DNA of 64,000 bases. Source: Owenweeksia sp963758205 (GTDB lineage Bacteria > Bacteroidota > Bacteroidia > Flavobacteriales > Schleiferiaceae). Both the position numbers and the translations under genes were made by a program. How positions within the stretch are numbered: the first letter of the stretch is position 1; each line of letters opens with the position of its first letter. Under the pieces are notes generated by a model. The model was not told where the DNA came from, did not search any database, and saw only the letters and a program-made list of their open reading frames with translations. Positions 49,903-58,892 of the stretch are shown here, in pieces. The stretch spans positions 1 to 64,000 of the forward strand of contig CAVWUM010000006.1 in NCBI GenBank assembly GCA_963758205.1, read 5' to 3'.

Positions 49903-50908
49903 TTTTCAGCACATTCAGTCTGCCCATTGTGAAAATGGCGTAACAACCAATTTGCTCCGACATGTGGGGGTAAACGACATTTCAGAACCCCTTGCATTTG
50001 GCATTGGTGCGGGACTTTTTTTCATATACATACCGCTTCTAAAAGTTAATAACGGGCCTGCTTTTTCATTCCGGAATATGCCAGGCCAGATATTTAGCCG
50101 TACGTGCAAATCGCTACACATACCTGTAGAGCGCAGGAAGTTTAAATCGCCCGGAAGGGCAATGCGCCACCTTGATGAACTACTGGCTAAAAACCAGCCG
50201 GTTGGCTGCCAGGTGGGGGTGTACTACCTCACATATTTCCCAAAAGAATACCGGTTTCACTTTAATGCTCACAACATTGTGGTGTATGGCAAGGAGGGGG
50301 ATAACTACCTGATAAGCGATCCGGTAATGGAAGAAACCACCAGCCTTACCGCTTACGAATTACAGAGAGTACGCTTTGCCAAAGGACCCTTGGCGCCTAA
50401 GGGACAGATATATTATCCCAAGGGTGCACCGGCAGGTTTTAATGATGATGTAATGCGCAAAGCCATCAAAAGCGGAATTATGCGGAATGTGAAAATGATG
50501 ATTTACATACCCGGAAGTATAGCCGGAGTATCTGGAATTAAATACACCGCAAAGCTCATTAAGGGCTACCGCGATAAACTGGGTGTAAAAACGGCTGGTC
50601 AATACTTGGCTCAGCTTGTGCGCATGCAGGAGGAGATAGGAACCGGTGGCGGTGGTTTTCGCTTTATGTACGCTGCATTTTTACAACAGGCGCATAAGTA
50701 TCACTCCAATGATGAGCTCCTTTCTGTTTCTACCGAATTCACGAAGGCAGGTGACTTATGGAGGTCTGCGGCAGTACATGCGTCAGGAATTTATAAAGGC
50801 CGCATTACCGAACAGTCTGATTTCAATCAAATGGCAGATTACCTGCTTGAAATTTCGGAAATAGAAAAAGCGGCCTTTAAGCGCCTTGATAAGTTGAAGT
50901 GGGCGTAG
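49892..50908 (+). CDS. BtrH N-terminal domain protein (acyl-carrier transferase fold)
   Basis: A 338-residue protein. The N-terminal domain matches BtrH, an acyltransferase that moves a group from an acyl carrier protein in butirosin synthesis: AHCENGVTTNLLRH with Cys13, HFNAHNIVVYGKEG and ISDPVMEE supply a Cys/His/Asp set of the papain-like type. The C-terminal part (from about 175) resembles DUF4872. In this locus it could transfer or release an acyl chain from the carrier protein; this is inference. Directly adjoining the ABC ATPase gene. Confidence 0.82.
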   Translation: MEIDFQHIQSAHCENGVTTNLLRHVGVNDISEPLAFGIGAGLFFIYIPLLKVNNGPAFSFRNMPGQIFSRTCKSLHIPVERRKFKSPGRAMRHLDELLAKNQPVGCQVGVYYLTYFPKEYRFHFNAHNIVVYGKEGDNYLISDPVMEETTSLTAYELQRVRFAKGPLAPKGQIYYPKGAPAGFNDDVMRKAIKSGIMRNVKMMIYIPGSIAGVSGIKYTAKLIKGYRDKLGVKTAGQYLAQLVRMQEEIGTGGGGFRFMYAAFLQQAHKYHSNDELLSVSTEFTKAGDLWRSAAVHASGIYKGRITEQSDFNQMADYLLEISEIEKAAFKRLDKLKWA

Positions 50909-51655
50909 ATGAAATCCTTAGCCGTACAATTACAAAACCTTACATTCCGCTACCGGGGGCAAAATGAGAGCGTATTAACCAATCTGAACCTGGAGGTTCG
51001 CCAGGGTGAAAGCTTTGGGCTATTCGGTCCGAACGGAGCAGGAAAAACGTCTTTGATTTCACTAATTACAGGGTTATTGGATTATGAGCAAGGTGATATT
51101 CAAATTTTTGGTCAGGAAGTAAAAGCAAATAAAAAATCAGTTCGTCAGCGTTTTGGGTATGTACCTCAAAGCCTTAGCTATTACGAAGAACTGAGCCCCA
51201 CGCACAACCTTGAATATTTTGGTGCCATGATGGGCCTTTCAGGTTCGGTGATAAAGCAGCGAACCAATGAGTTGCTTGATGTTTTAGGTCTTTTGAGGGT
51301 TGCAAATAAACCTGTAAAGAGCTTTAGTGGCGGAATGAAAAGACGTGTAAACCTCGCCATAGGAGTTATTCACCAGCCTGAAATTATATTTTTGGATGAG
51401 CCTACTGTGGGGGTAGATGTTCAGACCAGGCATGCTATAATAGCCTATTTAAAACAGTTGAACGCCAATGGTACTACTCTCTTTTATACTTCTCACCACC
51501 TTAGTGAGGCACAGGAGCTTTGTGATACTGTGGCACTGATGGATGAAGGAAAAATTGTTGCTCATAACAAGCTAAGTGAATTACTCACTTCACACAATGA
51601 GGAAGGCCTGGAAGGCCTGTTTATAAAACTTACCGGAAAAGCTTTTAGGGATTAA
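50909..51655 (+). CDS. ABC transporter ATP-binding protein
   Basis: A 248-residue ATPase subunit with Walker A GPNGAGKTSL, Q-loop FGYVPQSLS, signature SFSGGMKRRVNLA, Walker B IIFLDEPTVGVD and the switch histidine in FYTSHHL. It is of the ABC-2/DrrA type that serves drug and lipid exporters. Its stop shares a base with the permease start (TAATG). In this locus it probably exports or positions the pigment or its precursor. Confidence 0.95.
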   Translation: MKSLAVQLQNLTFRYRGQNESVLTNLNLEVRQGESFGLFGPNGAGKTSLISLITGLLDYEQGDIQIFGQEVKANKKSVRQRFGYVPQSLSYYEELSPTHNLEYFGAMMGLSGSVIKQRTNELLDVLGLLRVANKPVKSFSGGMKRRVNLAIGVIHQPEIIFLDEPTVGVDVQTRHAIIAYLKQLNANGTTLFYTSHHLSEAQELCDTVALMDEGKIVAHNKLSELLTSHNEEGLEGLFIKLTGKAFRD

Positions 51656-52932
51656 TGAAGAAGCTTTGGGCCTCCATATTAAAGGATTACCGCCTGCTGA
51701 TTAAAGACAGGGTAGGACTTCTACTTATGTTTTTAATGCCCATAGTTTTAGTGCTGTTAATCACCATTTTACAAAATAATACTTTTAAGATCGTAAATGA
51801 TCATCAGCTGCCGGTTATTCTGGTAAATCAGGATACAGGGAAAATAGCTGCTGAGTTTATACAGGCCATTAAGGATGTAGGAATGTTTGACCTCTCGGTT
51901 AATGAAAATGCTGATACTACCGAGATATTCCAGTTAATGGAAGAGAGTGATGCGCTGGTGGCTTTGATTATTCCTCCTGATTTTTCGGTAGAACTACAAC
52001 AAAAGGCTGAAGCGGTAGCAAATCGTGCGTTGAGTGATCTTGGTTTTGCAAACTCAAATCAAAAAAGTAATACAAAATCTCTTTCTCCTCTCAATATGTA
52101 CTATAGTCCTGTGTTGCAGGAATCTTACAGATATGCCATGGAAGGTGCATTGCAAAGTGCCCTGCAGCTTGTGGAAAGCAAGCAAATGCTTACCGTTATT
52201 TATAAATCCATCAATAACAGTGAAATGCCGGATGGAATTAACTCACAGATGGTTGATAACCGTACGCCAATAAATTCCAAACCGGTGAGTAACAACGGCA
52301 AAACGGCTATTCCAAATGCCAGCCAGCACAACGTGCCCGCATGGACCATATTTGCCATGTTTTTCATGGTAACTTCATTAGGTAGCAGCCTTGTTAAAGA
52401 AAAGCTTAGCGGTAGCTTTATACGTCTCAAAACCATGCCCAGTGGTTACCTGCGGGGCATAGTATCAAAGCAATTGGTTTACCTGGCGGTAGCTCTGCTT
52501 CAGGTTTTGGTAATCTTTTCCATTGGCATTTGGGCTTTTCCCTTAATGGGTTTACCTGCCTTAAACATTCCCGATCACCTTGTTGCACTTGTAGTAGTTT
52601 CTGTAATAAGCGGACTTTGCGCAGTGAGCTACGCCCTATGTATTGGAGTATTTGCAAAAACCCAGGAGCAGGGCAATGGCTTTGGCGCTGTCTCGGTAGT
52701 AATATTGGCCGCTTTAGGCGGAATTTTGGTTCCGGCCTTTGCCATGCCCGAAAGTTTCCGCATGTTTACAGCTATTTCACCATTGCATTGGTGTCTTGAG
52801 TCTTATTACGGCTTATTTTTGGCCAATGGAAATTTAAGTGATATCTCTGGAAGTCTTATTCCTTTAATCATCACTATAGTTTTGCTGCAAGGCTTGGCAT
52901 TTATTGGCCTTAAAAGAAAAAACCTTATTTAA
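51655..52932 (+). CDS. ABC-2 type transporter permease
   Basis: A 425-residue inner-membrane permease with the ABC-2 layout: one N-terminal helix (about 21-41), a large periplasmic domain of about 200 residues, then five helices. The end of the periplasmic domain and the next helix read VPAWTIFAMFFMVTSLGSSLVKEK, then LSGSFIRLKTMPSGYLRGIVSKQL, the classic ABC-2 signature. Pairs with the ATPase gene just before it. Confidence 0.94.
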   Translation: MKKLWASILKDYRLLIKDRVGLLLMFLMPIVLVLLITILQNNTFKIVNDHQLPVILVNQDTGKIAAEFIQAIKDVGMFDLSVNENADTTEIFQLMEESDALVALIIPPDFSVELQQKAEAVANRALSDLGFANSNQKSNTKSLSPLNMYYSPVLQESYRYAMEGALQSALQLVESKQMLTVIYKSINNSEMPDGINSQMVDNRTPINSKPVSNNGKTAIPNASQHNVPAWTIFAMFFMVTSLGSSLVKEKLSGSFIRLKTMPSGYLRGIVSKQLVYLAVALLQVLVIFSIGIWAFPLMGLPALNIPDHLVALVVVSVISGLCAVSYALCIGVFAKTQEQGNGFGAVSVVILAALGGILVPAFAMPESFRMFTAISPLHWCLESYYGLFLANGNLSDISGSLIPLIITIVLLQGLAFIGLKRKNLI

Positions 52933-52980
52933 TTTTTTGATTGATTCTTTGAGAAAACAATCCGCATAGTACCACATCTT

Positions 52981-53243
52981 ATGGAAAAAGAGCAGTTGAA
53001 ACTTGAGTTAAAACAGCACATAGTTGAGTTTTTAAACCTTATGGAAACTAATCCCGAGGATATAAAAGATGATGAGCCACTTTTTGGTGGTGAATTGGAT
53101 TTGGATTCAATTGACTCACTGGAACTGATTGTAATGCTGGAAAGACATTATGGCATTAAGATAGAAATCCGAAGGAGGGCCGTAAGGTTTTGGTAGATGT
53201 GAATACCATGGCCGACTATGTAACCACACACAGAACAATTTAA
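52981..53243 (+). pseudogene. Acyl carrier protein, frameshifted in its last third
   Basis: The frame from 52981 encodes a normal start of a carrier protein, with the phosphopantetheine serine (Ser43) in LDLDSIDSLELIVMLE, but goes out of register after KIE and stops at 53196. Adding one A in the AAA at 53165-53167 restores NPKEGRKVLVDVNTMADYV and a stop at 53241-53243, giving 87 residues, the normal size. As written, helix 4 is lost and the protein would probably not work. Intended role: carry the growing acyl chain for the adjacent ketosynthase pair. Confidence 0.82.
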
Positions 53244-53248
53244 AGAGT

Positions 53249-54436
53249 TTGGGGCGAATTGTTGTAACCGGCATTGGAGCAATTAGCGCATTGGGTAACT
53301 CCGTGCAGCATAATCGTGAGGGCCTGGTGGCGGGTAAAAATGCCCTTTCACAACTTCAGCTTTTCCCAACCAAATACGCGGATATCCGCTATTTTGGAGA
53401 GATAAAACTAACAAACGAGGAGCTTTACCATGAGCTTCAGCTGTCTAGGCCGGGTATTAGCAGAACGTCATTATTAGCACTAAAAGCCATACGTGAGGCT
53501 GCAGCTGATAGTAGTTTAAAAACCAATGAATTAGAACATAGAAGAACGGCAATTGTTGGAGCCAATACGGTTGGCGGTATGTGCCACACTTCGGAGTTTT
53601 TGCATGATTCCACCTCCGGAGATAATCCAAGTGTTTACATCTCATCTTATGATAATGGCTCTGTTACTCGATTTTTACAAACACAACTTGGTAACAAGGG
53701 TATTTCAAACACTATCAATACGGCTTGTTCATCCGGTGCCAATGCCATAGCTTATGGTGCAGAACTGATAAGTGCAGGACTGGCAGACCGTGCCATAGTA
53801 GGCGGAGCCGATACCCTGGCGAAGTTTACCATAAATGGCTTTAATTCTTTACACATACTTTCACCTGAGGTTTGCCGCCCTTTTGATAAGCAACGGCAAG
53901 GGCTGAACCTGGGTGAGGCCGCAGCCTTTCTGGTTTTGGAGAAAGAGGAGGACGCCAGGGGAAAGAATATATATGCTGCTTTAACTGGTTGGTCAAACAC
54001 CAATGACGCCTACCATGCTTCTTCCATTTCGGATAATGGAGAAGGAGCTTACCTGGCCATGAAAAAAGCCATGGAGAAAGCCAATCTGCAACTAGTGGAT
54101 ATTAGCTATATCAACGCGCATGGCACAGCCACAGAAAATAATGACTTAACCGAAAGCCGCGCCATGATGCGGCTTTTTGAAGAAGTTCCGGCATTTTCCT
54201 CTGCCAAAAGTTATATAGGGCACACACTGGGTGCAGCCGGAGCCGTTGAAGCTGTTTACTCTCTTTTGAGTCTGAAATTTCAGGAACTCTACCCAAACCT
54301 TCAGTTTGAAGAGCGCATTCCGGAAACCGGTTTAACTCCACTCACTACCTACAAAAAAGCTGAAGTAAAGCACGTGCTCAGCAATTCGTTTGGTTTTGGT
54401 GGTAATTGTAGTTCATTAATATTTAGTGAACTATGA
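53249..54436 (+). CDS. Beta-ketoacyl-ACP synthase (KAS II type)
   Basis: A 395-residue condensing enzyme with a complete Cys-His-His triad: Cys160 in NTACSSGANAIAYG, His in NAHGTATENNDLTES, and His in SYIGHTLGAAGAVEA. It starts at TTG 53249, six bases after the restored stop of the carrier protein, with GRIVVTGIGAISALGN following directly. It should extend the polyene or acyl chain. It overlaps the chain-length-factor gene by four bases (ATGA). Confidence 0.92.
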   Translation: MGRIVVTGIGAISALGNSVQHNREGLVAGKNALSQLQLFPTKYADIRYFGEIKLTNEELYHELQLSRPGISRTSLLALKAIREAAADSSLKTNELEHRRTAIVGANTVGGMCHTSEFLHDSTSGDNPSVYISSYDNGSVTRFLQTQLGNKGISNTINTACSSGANAIAYGAELISAGLADRAIVGGADTLAKFTINGFNSLHILSPEVCRPFDKQRQGLNLGEAAAFLVLEKEEDARGKNIYAALTGWSNTNDAYHASSISDNGEGAYLAMKKAMEKANLQLVDISYINAHGTATENNDLTESRAMMRLFEEVPAFSSAKSYIGHTLGAAGAVEAVYSLLSLKFQELYPNLQFEERIPETGLTPLTTYKKAEVKHVLSNSFGFGGNCSSLIFSEL

Positions 54437-55473
54437 AAATATATATTCACAAATCCAACTGTATTTGGCCGCAGGTTGCCCTGGAAGACCTGGACGCATC
54501 TACCATAAGGTTATCAGAAAATAATAGGTTAACCGCCATTGAACCTGCGTATGACGGTATTCCACGCGGGGTGCTGCGCAGAATGGGAAAAGCGGTAAGG
54601 ATAGGAGTTGGCGCAGCCATGCCATTAATTGAAGGCGCTCAACTTGACGGAATTATTTTAGGAACGGCCAATGGCGGTATGGAGGATTGCGTTCGTTTTT
54701 TTAACCAGATAATTGACTATGACGAGGGCAACTTAACCCCAACAAACTTTGTACAGAGTACGACTAATGCCATTGCTTCTCAGATTGGCCTGATGGCCGG
54801 TAATAAAGGCCATAACAATACACATGTGCATGCAGGGCTGGCCTTTGAAAATGCCCTGATTGATGCGCACCTTCAGCTCATGGCTAACCCTGAAAATAGT
54901 TATCTGCTGGGTGGTGTGGATGAAATCTCTGATTACAATTACAACATAGACCTTTTGGGAGGCTGGAATAAGAAAGAAATAATTTCAAGTGAATATCTGT
55001 ATCAATCCCATGAAAATGGAAGTATAGCAGGAGAAGGAGCTGCGATGTTTGTTGTTTCGGGTAATGAAAGTGGGGCGCAATCAGTAATTGAGGCAATGGA
55101 GACATTGCCTACAGACAATATTGATGAAGTAGCAGAATGGCAACAAAATTTCATAGAGTCAAATTTTAGGGTTGGCCAAATGCCTGATTTAATAGTGAGT
55201 GGTGAAAATGGCGATCCGCGGGAATTGAATTACTATGAGAATCTGGAAAATGCACTGAGTTCTTTACCTGTTGTTCGCTATAAGCATCTTAGCGGTGAGT
55301 TGCCTACAGCCAATGCTATCGGGCTATGGTTAGCTAATCAAATTCTGCAAAAGCAGGTGATTCCCGACATTATGATAAAACGAGGAAAGGCCAAACAACT
55401 GAAAAGCATTTTGATTTACAACGTTTATCATCAGTCTCAGCACAGCCTTATGTTACTTAAAGTGATTAAATAG
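54433..55473 (+). CDS. Ketosynthase-like chain length factor (no active-site cysteine)
   Basis: A 346-residue thiolase-fold protein paired with the preceding ketosynthase. The place of the cysteine elbow reads NNTHVHAGLAFENALIDA, without cysteine, as expected of chain length factors that form a heterodimer with the active ketosynthase. The GTANGGMEDCVRFFNQI and STTNAIASQIGLMAG segments are conserved in this group. It ends directly before trmL. Confidence 0.88.
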   Translation: MKIYIHKSNCIWPQVALEDLDASTIRLSENNRLTAIEPAYDGIPRGVLRRMGKAVRIGVGAAMPLIEGAQLDGIILGTANGGMEDCVRFFNQIIDYDEGNLTPTNFVQSTTNAIASQIGLMAGNKGHNNTHVHAGLAFENALIDAHLQLMANPENSYLLGGVDEISDYNYNIDLLGGWNKKEIISSEYLYQSHENGSIAGEGAAMFVVSGNESGAQSVIEAMETLPTDNIDEVAEWQQNFIESNFRVGQMPDLIVSGENGDPRELNYYENLENALSSLPVVRYKHLSGELPTANAIGLWLANQILQKQVIPDIMIKRGKAKQLKSILIYNVYHQSQHSLMLLKVIK

Positions 55474-55965
55474 ATGGAATCAACAGGCGCTAAATACGAT
55501 GAACTCTATTTCAATATTGTGCTGGTGGAGCCTGAAATTCCTAATAACACTGGGAGTGTAGGGCGACTTTGCGTAGGCAGCAAAAGCCATCTACACCTTA
55601 TAAAACCTATGGGTTTTGAAATTACCGATAGCCGTGTAAAGCGCGCTGGGCTTGATTATTGGCCCGACCTTGAACTTACACTATATGAAAACTTTGAGGA
55701 GTGGTTGAACACGGTGGAGGATAAAAGCCGAGTGTTTTTATTTAGCAGTAAGGCAAGTAGGGCCTATCACCAAATAGAGTTCAAAAAAGGGGACTGGTTG
55801 GTATTTGGAAAGGAGAGTGTTGGCCTTAGCCAGAAGGTATTGAATATTTTTCCTGATCAACAGCTTACCATTCCATTTCCCGGTAAGGTAAGGAGCTTTA
55901 ACCTGAGTAATGCTGTGGCTATGGCCATCGGTGAGGGGTTGAGGCAGGTTTCCGCAGAGTTTTAA
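55474..55965 (+). CDS. trmL: tRNA (cytidine(34)-2'-O)-methyltransferase TrmL
   Basis: SPOUT-family methyltransferase of 163 residues that modifies the wobble ribose of certain leucine tRNAs. Motifs: NIVLVEPEIPNNTGSVGRLC, LDYWPDLELTLYENFEE, VFGKESVGLSQKVL and RSFNLSNAVAMAIGEGLRQ, which form the knotted SAM site. It starts the base after the chain-length-factor stop. A housekeeping gene at this place in a pigment operon is unexpected and may reflect a conserved or accidental linkage. Confidence 0.95.
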   Translation: MESTGAKYDELYFNIVLVEPEIPNNTGSVGRLCVGSKSHLHLIKPMGFEITDSRVKRAGLDYWPDLELTLYENFEEWLNTVEDKSRVFLFSSKASRAYHQIEFKKGDWLVFGKESVGLSQKVLNIFPDQQLTIPFPGKVRSFNLSNAVAMAIGEGLRQVSAEF

Positions 55966-56002
55966 CTTATTTTAGACCGTTCAATATCTAACTAAAACCT
56001 CC

Positions 56003-57616
56003 ATGCCTCAAAAGCTCTACACCAAGTTTGATCCCGACTACGATTTTAGCGATACTGATTATACGATAATCGGATCGGGAATTGGAGGTTTATCAGTGGC
56101 CATATTTCTGGCGAAAGCCGGAAAGAAAGTAGTGGTACTGGAGCAACATTATGTGCCCGGTGGCTTTTCACACACCTTTAAGCGTAAGGATGGTTTTGAG
56201 TGGGATGTTGGGGTTCATTATGTCGGAAATCTCAATACTGAGGATTCGCAACTGAAAGTTTTGTTCAATTACCTTACTGATAACCGCCTGAAGTGGGAGT
56301 TTATGGGTGAGATTTATGACAAAGCCATTATTGATGGTGATACCTATGAATTTCCGGCAGGTAAGGAAAACCTGAAAAAGCACCTCTATGCATACTTCCC
56401 AAACGAAAAAGCAGCTATAGACAGCTACTTTGAACTCGTTGAAAAAGCCACAAAGCGCTTCCGACTATACTTTATTGAGAAGGTGTTACCGTCTGTTTTA
56501 CGGGTTACATTGGGTAAGCTCTTCCTTAGGCTTTTCAGGCCTTATTCGTCCATTAGCACATATGATCAACTAAAAAAACTTACCGATAATGAAAAGCTGA
56601 TCAGTGTGCTTTGCGCACAGTGTGGTAATTATGGACTGCCACCAAAAGAGAGCAGTTTTGCTGCCCACGCTATTGTTATCAATCATTTTTTTGAGGGAGG
56701 TTATTATCCCATTGGCGGTGCCGCTGAGATTTACAAGAACATGGTAAAAACTCTTAATGATAATGGGGGTAGGGTTTTTATAAGGGCCTCGATTGAAGAA
56801 ATTGTTACCGAACGAAAAAAGGTAAAAGGTTTAAAGGTAAACGGCACTTTTGTAACTGCCAGGCGGGTTATCAGCAATGCCGGTACGCATAACACATACC
56901 GGAAGTTGCTGAAAGAAAATGTGAACGGTTACCTAAAAAAGAGTGTGAAAGGTACAAAGCCATCCACACCGCACCTGTGCCTTTATATAGGTTTAAATGC
57001 TTCTGATAAAGAGCTTGAATTACCAAAACACAATATCTGGTTTTATGATAGCTATGATATTGATAACATTATAGCATCTGATAACAAACAGTTATCAAAC
57101 GAAATACAATTTGCCTACATCTCTTTTCCATCAGCTAAAGATCCTGCATGGACCAAAACCCATCCTGATAAAGCATCTATCCAAGCCATTGGCATTGGTA
57201 ATTTTGAGCGATTTGAAAAGTATGAAAACGAAGCCTGGCGTAACAGGGGCGAGGAGTATGAAGTATTGAAAAAAGAATTTGAAACCAAAATGCTTTCAAA
57301 GCTTTATGAACTTTTTCCACAGATAAAAGGACACGTATCCATAACTGAGGTTTCTACACCACTAAGCACTAAGCATTTTACCAATTATAATAAAGGTGAA
57401 ATTTATGGGCTTGCCCATACCACCGATCGATTTGCAATAAAAACCCTAAGACCTAAAACGCCCATTAAAGGCCTTTATATGGTTGGCCAGGATATTTCGA
57501 TTGTAGGAGTGGCCGGGGCTTTAACTTCAGGTATGCTGTGCGCTATTGAAATACTGAAATTTAAAGTGCAAAAAGAGTTTAAGCGTATGGCACGCGAAAA
57601 CAATATTGCCGAATAA
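56003..57616 (+). CDS. CrtI-like FAD-dependent oxidoreductase (phytoene desaturase / retinol saturase family)
   Basis: A 537-residue flavoprotein. The dinucleotide motif is IIGSGIGGLSVAIFLAKAGKKVVVLEQH, followed by VPGGFSHTF and FEWDVGVHYVG; the C-terminal FAD contact is GLYMVGQDISIVGVAGALTSG. The family includes carotenoid desaturases and all-trans-retinol 13,14-reductase, which act on polyene chains, fitting a pigment locus, though a separate carotenoid role cannot be excluded. Last gene before a terminator. Confidence 0.9.
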   Translation: MPQKLYTKFDPDYDFSDTDYTIIGSGIGGLSVAIFLAKAGKKVVVLEQHYVPGGFSHTFKRKDGFEWDVGVHYVGNLNTEDSQLKVLFNYLTDNRLKWEFMGEIYDKAIIDGDTYEFPAGKENLKKHLYAYFPNEKAAIDSYFELVEKATKRFRLYFIEKVLPSVLRVTLGKLFLRLFRPYSSISTYDQLKKLTDNEKLISVLCAQCGNYGLPPKESSFAAHAIVINHFFEGGYYPIGGAAEIYKNMVKTLNDNGGRVFIRASIEEIVTERKKVKGLKVNGTFVTARRVISNAGTHNTYRKLLKENVNGYLKKSVKGTKPSTPHLCLYIGLNASDKELELPKHNIWFYDSYDIDNIIASDNKQLSNEIQFAYISFPSAKDPAWTKTHPDKASIQAIGIGNFERFEKYENEAWRNRGEEYEVLKKEFETKMLSKLYELFPQIKGHVSITEVSTPLSTKHFTNYNKGEIYGLAHTTDRFAIKTLRPKTPIKGLYMVGQDISIVGVAGALTSGMLCAIEILKFKVQKEFKRMARENNIAE

Positions 57617-57620
57617 AAAA

Positions 57621-57650
57621 AACCGCATCAGCATTGCCGATACGGTTTTT
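57621..57650 (+). terminator. Terminator at the end of the pigment locus
   Basis: AACCGCATC pairs with GATACGGTT (one C/A mismatch) and is followed by three more T and a G; the A-run on the left could also serve the convergent FKBP gene. Confidence 0.65.
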
Positions 57651-57674
57651 GTATAGTTAGTGTTGCTTTTTATA

Positions 57675-58103
57675 TTACTTAATCTCCAACACTTCAATTT
57701 CAAAAATCAAATCTTCACCGGCTAAAGGGTGGTTTGCATCAACTACTATTGATTCATCTTTAACTTCGGCTACTGTCAACCTCATTTCCTGTCCTTCAGG
57801 TGTTTGAGATACAAGACCCATTCCTACTTCGGGCTTAATTTCTGGCGGAAGCTGGCTTTTTGGTACTTCCTGCATCATTTCTTCCCTGCGCTCGCCATAA
57901 GCTTCAGCTGATGGAATGTTTACCGTTTTCTTTTCATTAACTGCCATGTCAATCACGCCTTTTTCAAAACCCGGGATAAGCTGTCCCTGCCCAAGGGTGA
58001 ATTCCAATGGCTCTCTATCAACAGAGCTGTCAAACACACGACCGTCATTTAACTTACCCGTGTAGTGAACTTTAATCGTGTCGTTTGCCTTTACCGTACT
58101 CAT
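57675..58103 (-). CDS. FKBP-type peptidyl-prolyl isomerase (SlyD-like)
   Basis: A 142-residue cytoplasmic isomerase that accelerates proline cis-trans turnover in folding proteins. VHYTGKLNDGRVFDSSVDREPLEFTLG and LIPGFEKGVIDMAVNEKKTV are the FKBP core; the inserted flap (AYGERREEMMQEVPKSQLP and DANHPLAGEDLIFEIEVLEI) identifies the SlyD type, but the metal-binding histidine-rich tail of E. coli SlyD is missing. Confidence 0.94.
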   Translation of the reverse strand: MSTVKANDTIKVHYTGKLNDGRVFDSSVDREPLEFTLGQGQLIPGFEKGVIDMAVNEKKTVNIPSAEAYGERREEMMQEVPKSQLPPEIKPEVGMGLVSQTPEGQEMRLTVAEVKDESIVVDANHPLAGEDLIFEIEVLEIK

Positions 58104-58244
58104 AAAAATCTGTTTTTCTTGAATTTATATTGCTGCCCTTGGTGCAAGCACGGTGCCGTTGGCATGATTCCTGACTGATTGTCATTAAAACGTCTGAACT
58201 CTACTGTAAAACGTAAATAATTGTAAGTCATAAATACAGCGATC

Positions 58245-58751
58245 ATGAAAATAGCGAGAATTTTAGCCTTCACACTTTTGCCTGTGGTATTGTTTTTTGC
58301 CTGTAGCAATACTGGTAATGATCAGGATAAACCAAAAAATAAGACTAAAAGTAACGTCAGGGTAAAAGTGGAAAAAACTTCTGAGCAATGGAAAAAAGAA
58401 CTCAGTACCCAGGAGTACTATGTACTGCGCGAAGCAGGTACAGAAAGAGCCTATACCGGTGATTTACTCGATAATAAGCAAAAGGGCTTATACACCTGCG
58501 CAGGATGTAATAATGTACTTTTTACAAGTTCCACCAAATATGAGTCCGGTACCGGCTGGCCTAGTTTTTATAACTACGCCACTGATACTTCTATAGTAAC
58601 TGATGTTGATTATAAGCTTGGCGTGGCGCGTACAGAAGTACTTTGTGCAAAATGTGGTGGTCACTTGGGTCATGTTTTTAAAGATGGGCCCAAACCAACC
58701 GGTTTACGTTATTGCATGAATTCCGTAGCCCTTGATTTTGTGGAAAAATAG
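58245..58751 (+). CDS. msrB: Lipoprotein peptide-methionine (R)-S-oxide reductase MsrB
   Basis: Repairs oxidised methionine (R form) in proteins. 168 residues, with a lipobox FFAC (Cys20) that places it in the periplasm or outer membrane, and a lysine-rich linker. The MsrB fold shows both zinc CxxC pairs (CAGC, CAKC), GTGWPSFYNY, HLGHVFKDGP and the catalytic Cys157 in RYCMNSVAL. Envelope-anchored MsrB is a common variant in this phylum. Confidence 0.95.
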   Translation: MKIARILAFTLLPVVLFFACSNTGNDQDKPKNKTKSNVRVKVEKTSEQWKKELSTQEYYVLREAGTERAYTGDLLDNKQKGLYTCAGCNNVLFTSSTKYESGTGWPSFYNYATDTSIVTDVDYKLGVARTEVLCAKCGGHLGHVFKDGPKPTGLRYCMNSVALDFVEK

Positions 58752-58892
58752 AGGTGCTTTAGCAGAGATGCACTGGCAATTAGTTTACGAACAGTTATTT
58801 ACACTAATTAGAGCACAAGCAGTTACTAAGCCACTATTAGAAGTGTGTGTTGCTACACTTAAGTTTACGGCCTAAACCAACTGTAAAGCACT

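Noticed and set aside
58100..58309. 69-codon minus-strand frame across the msrB start
   Set aside because: It overlaps the leader and signal peptide of a certain gene on the other strand and shows no family resemblance.
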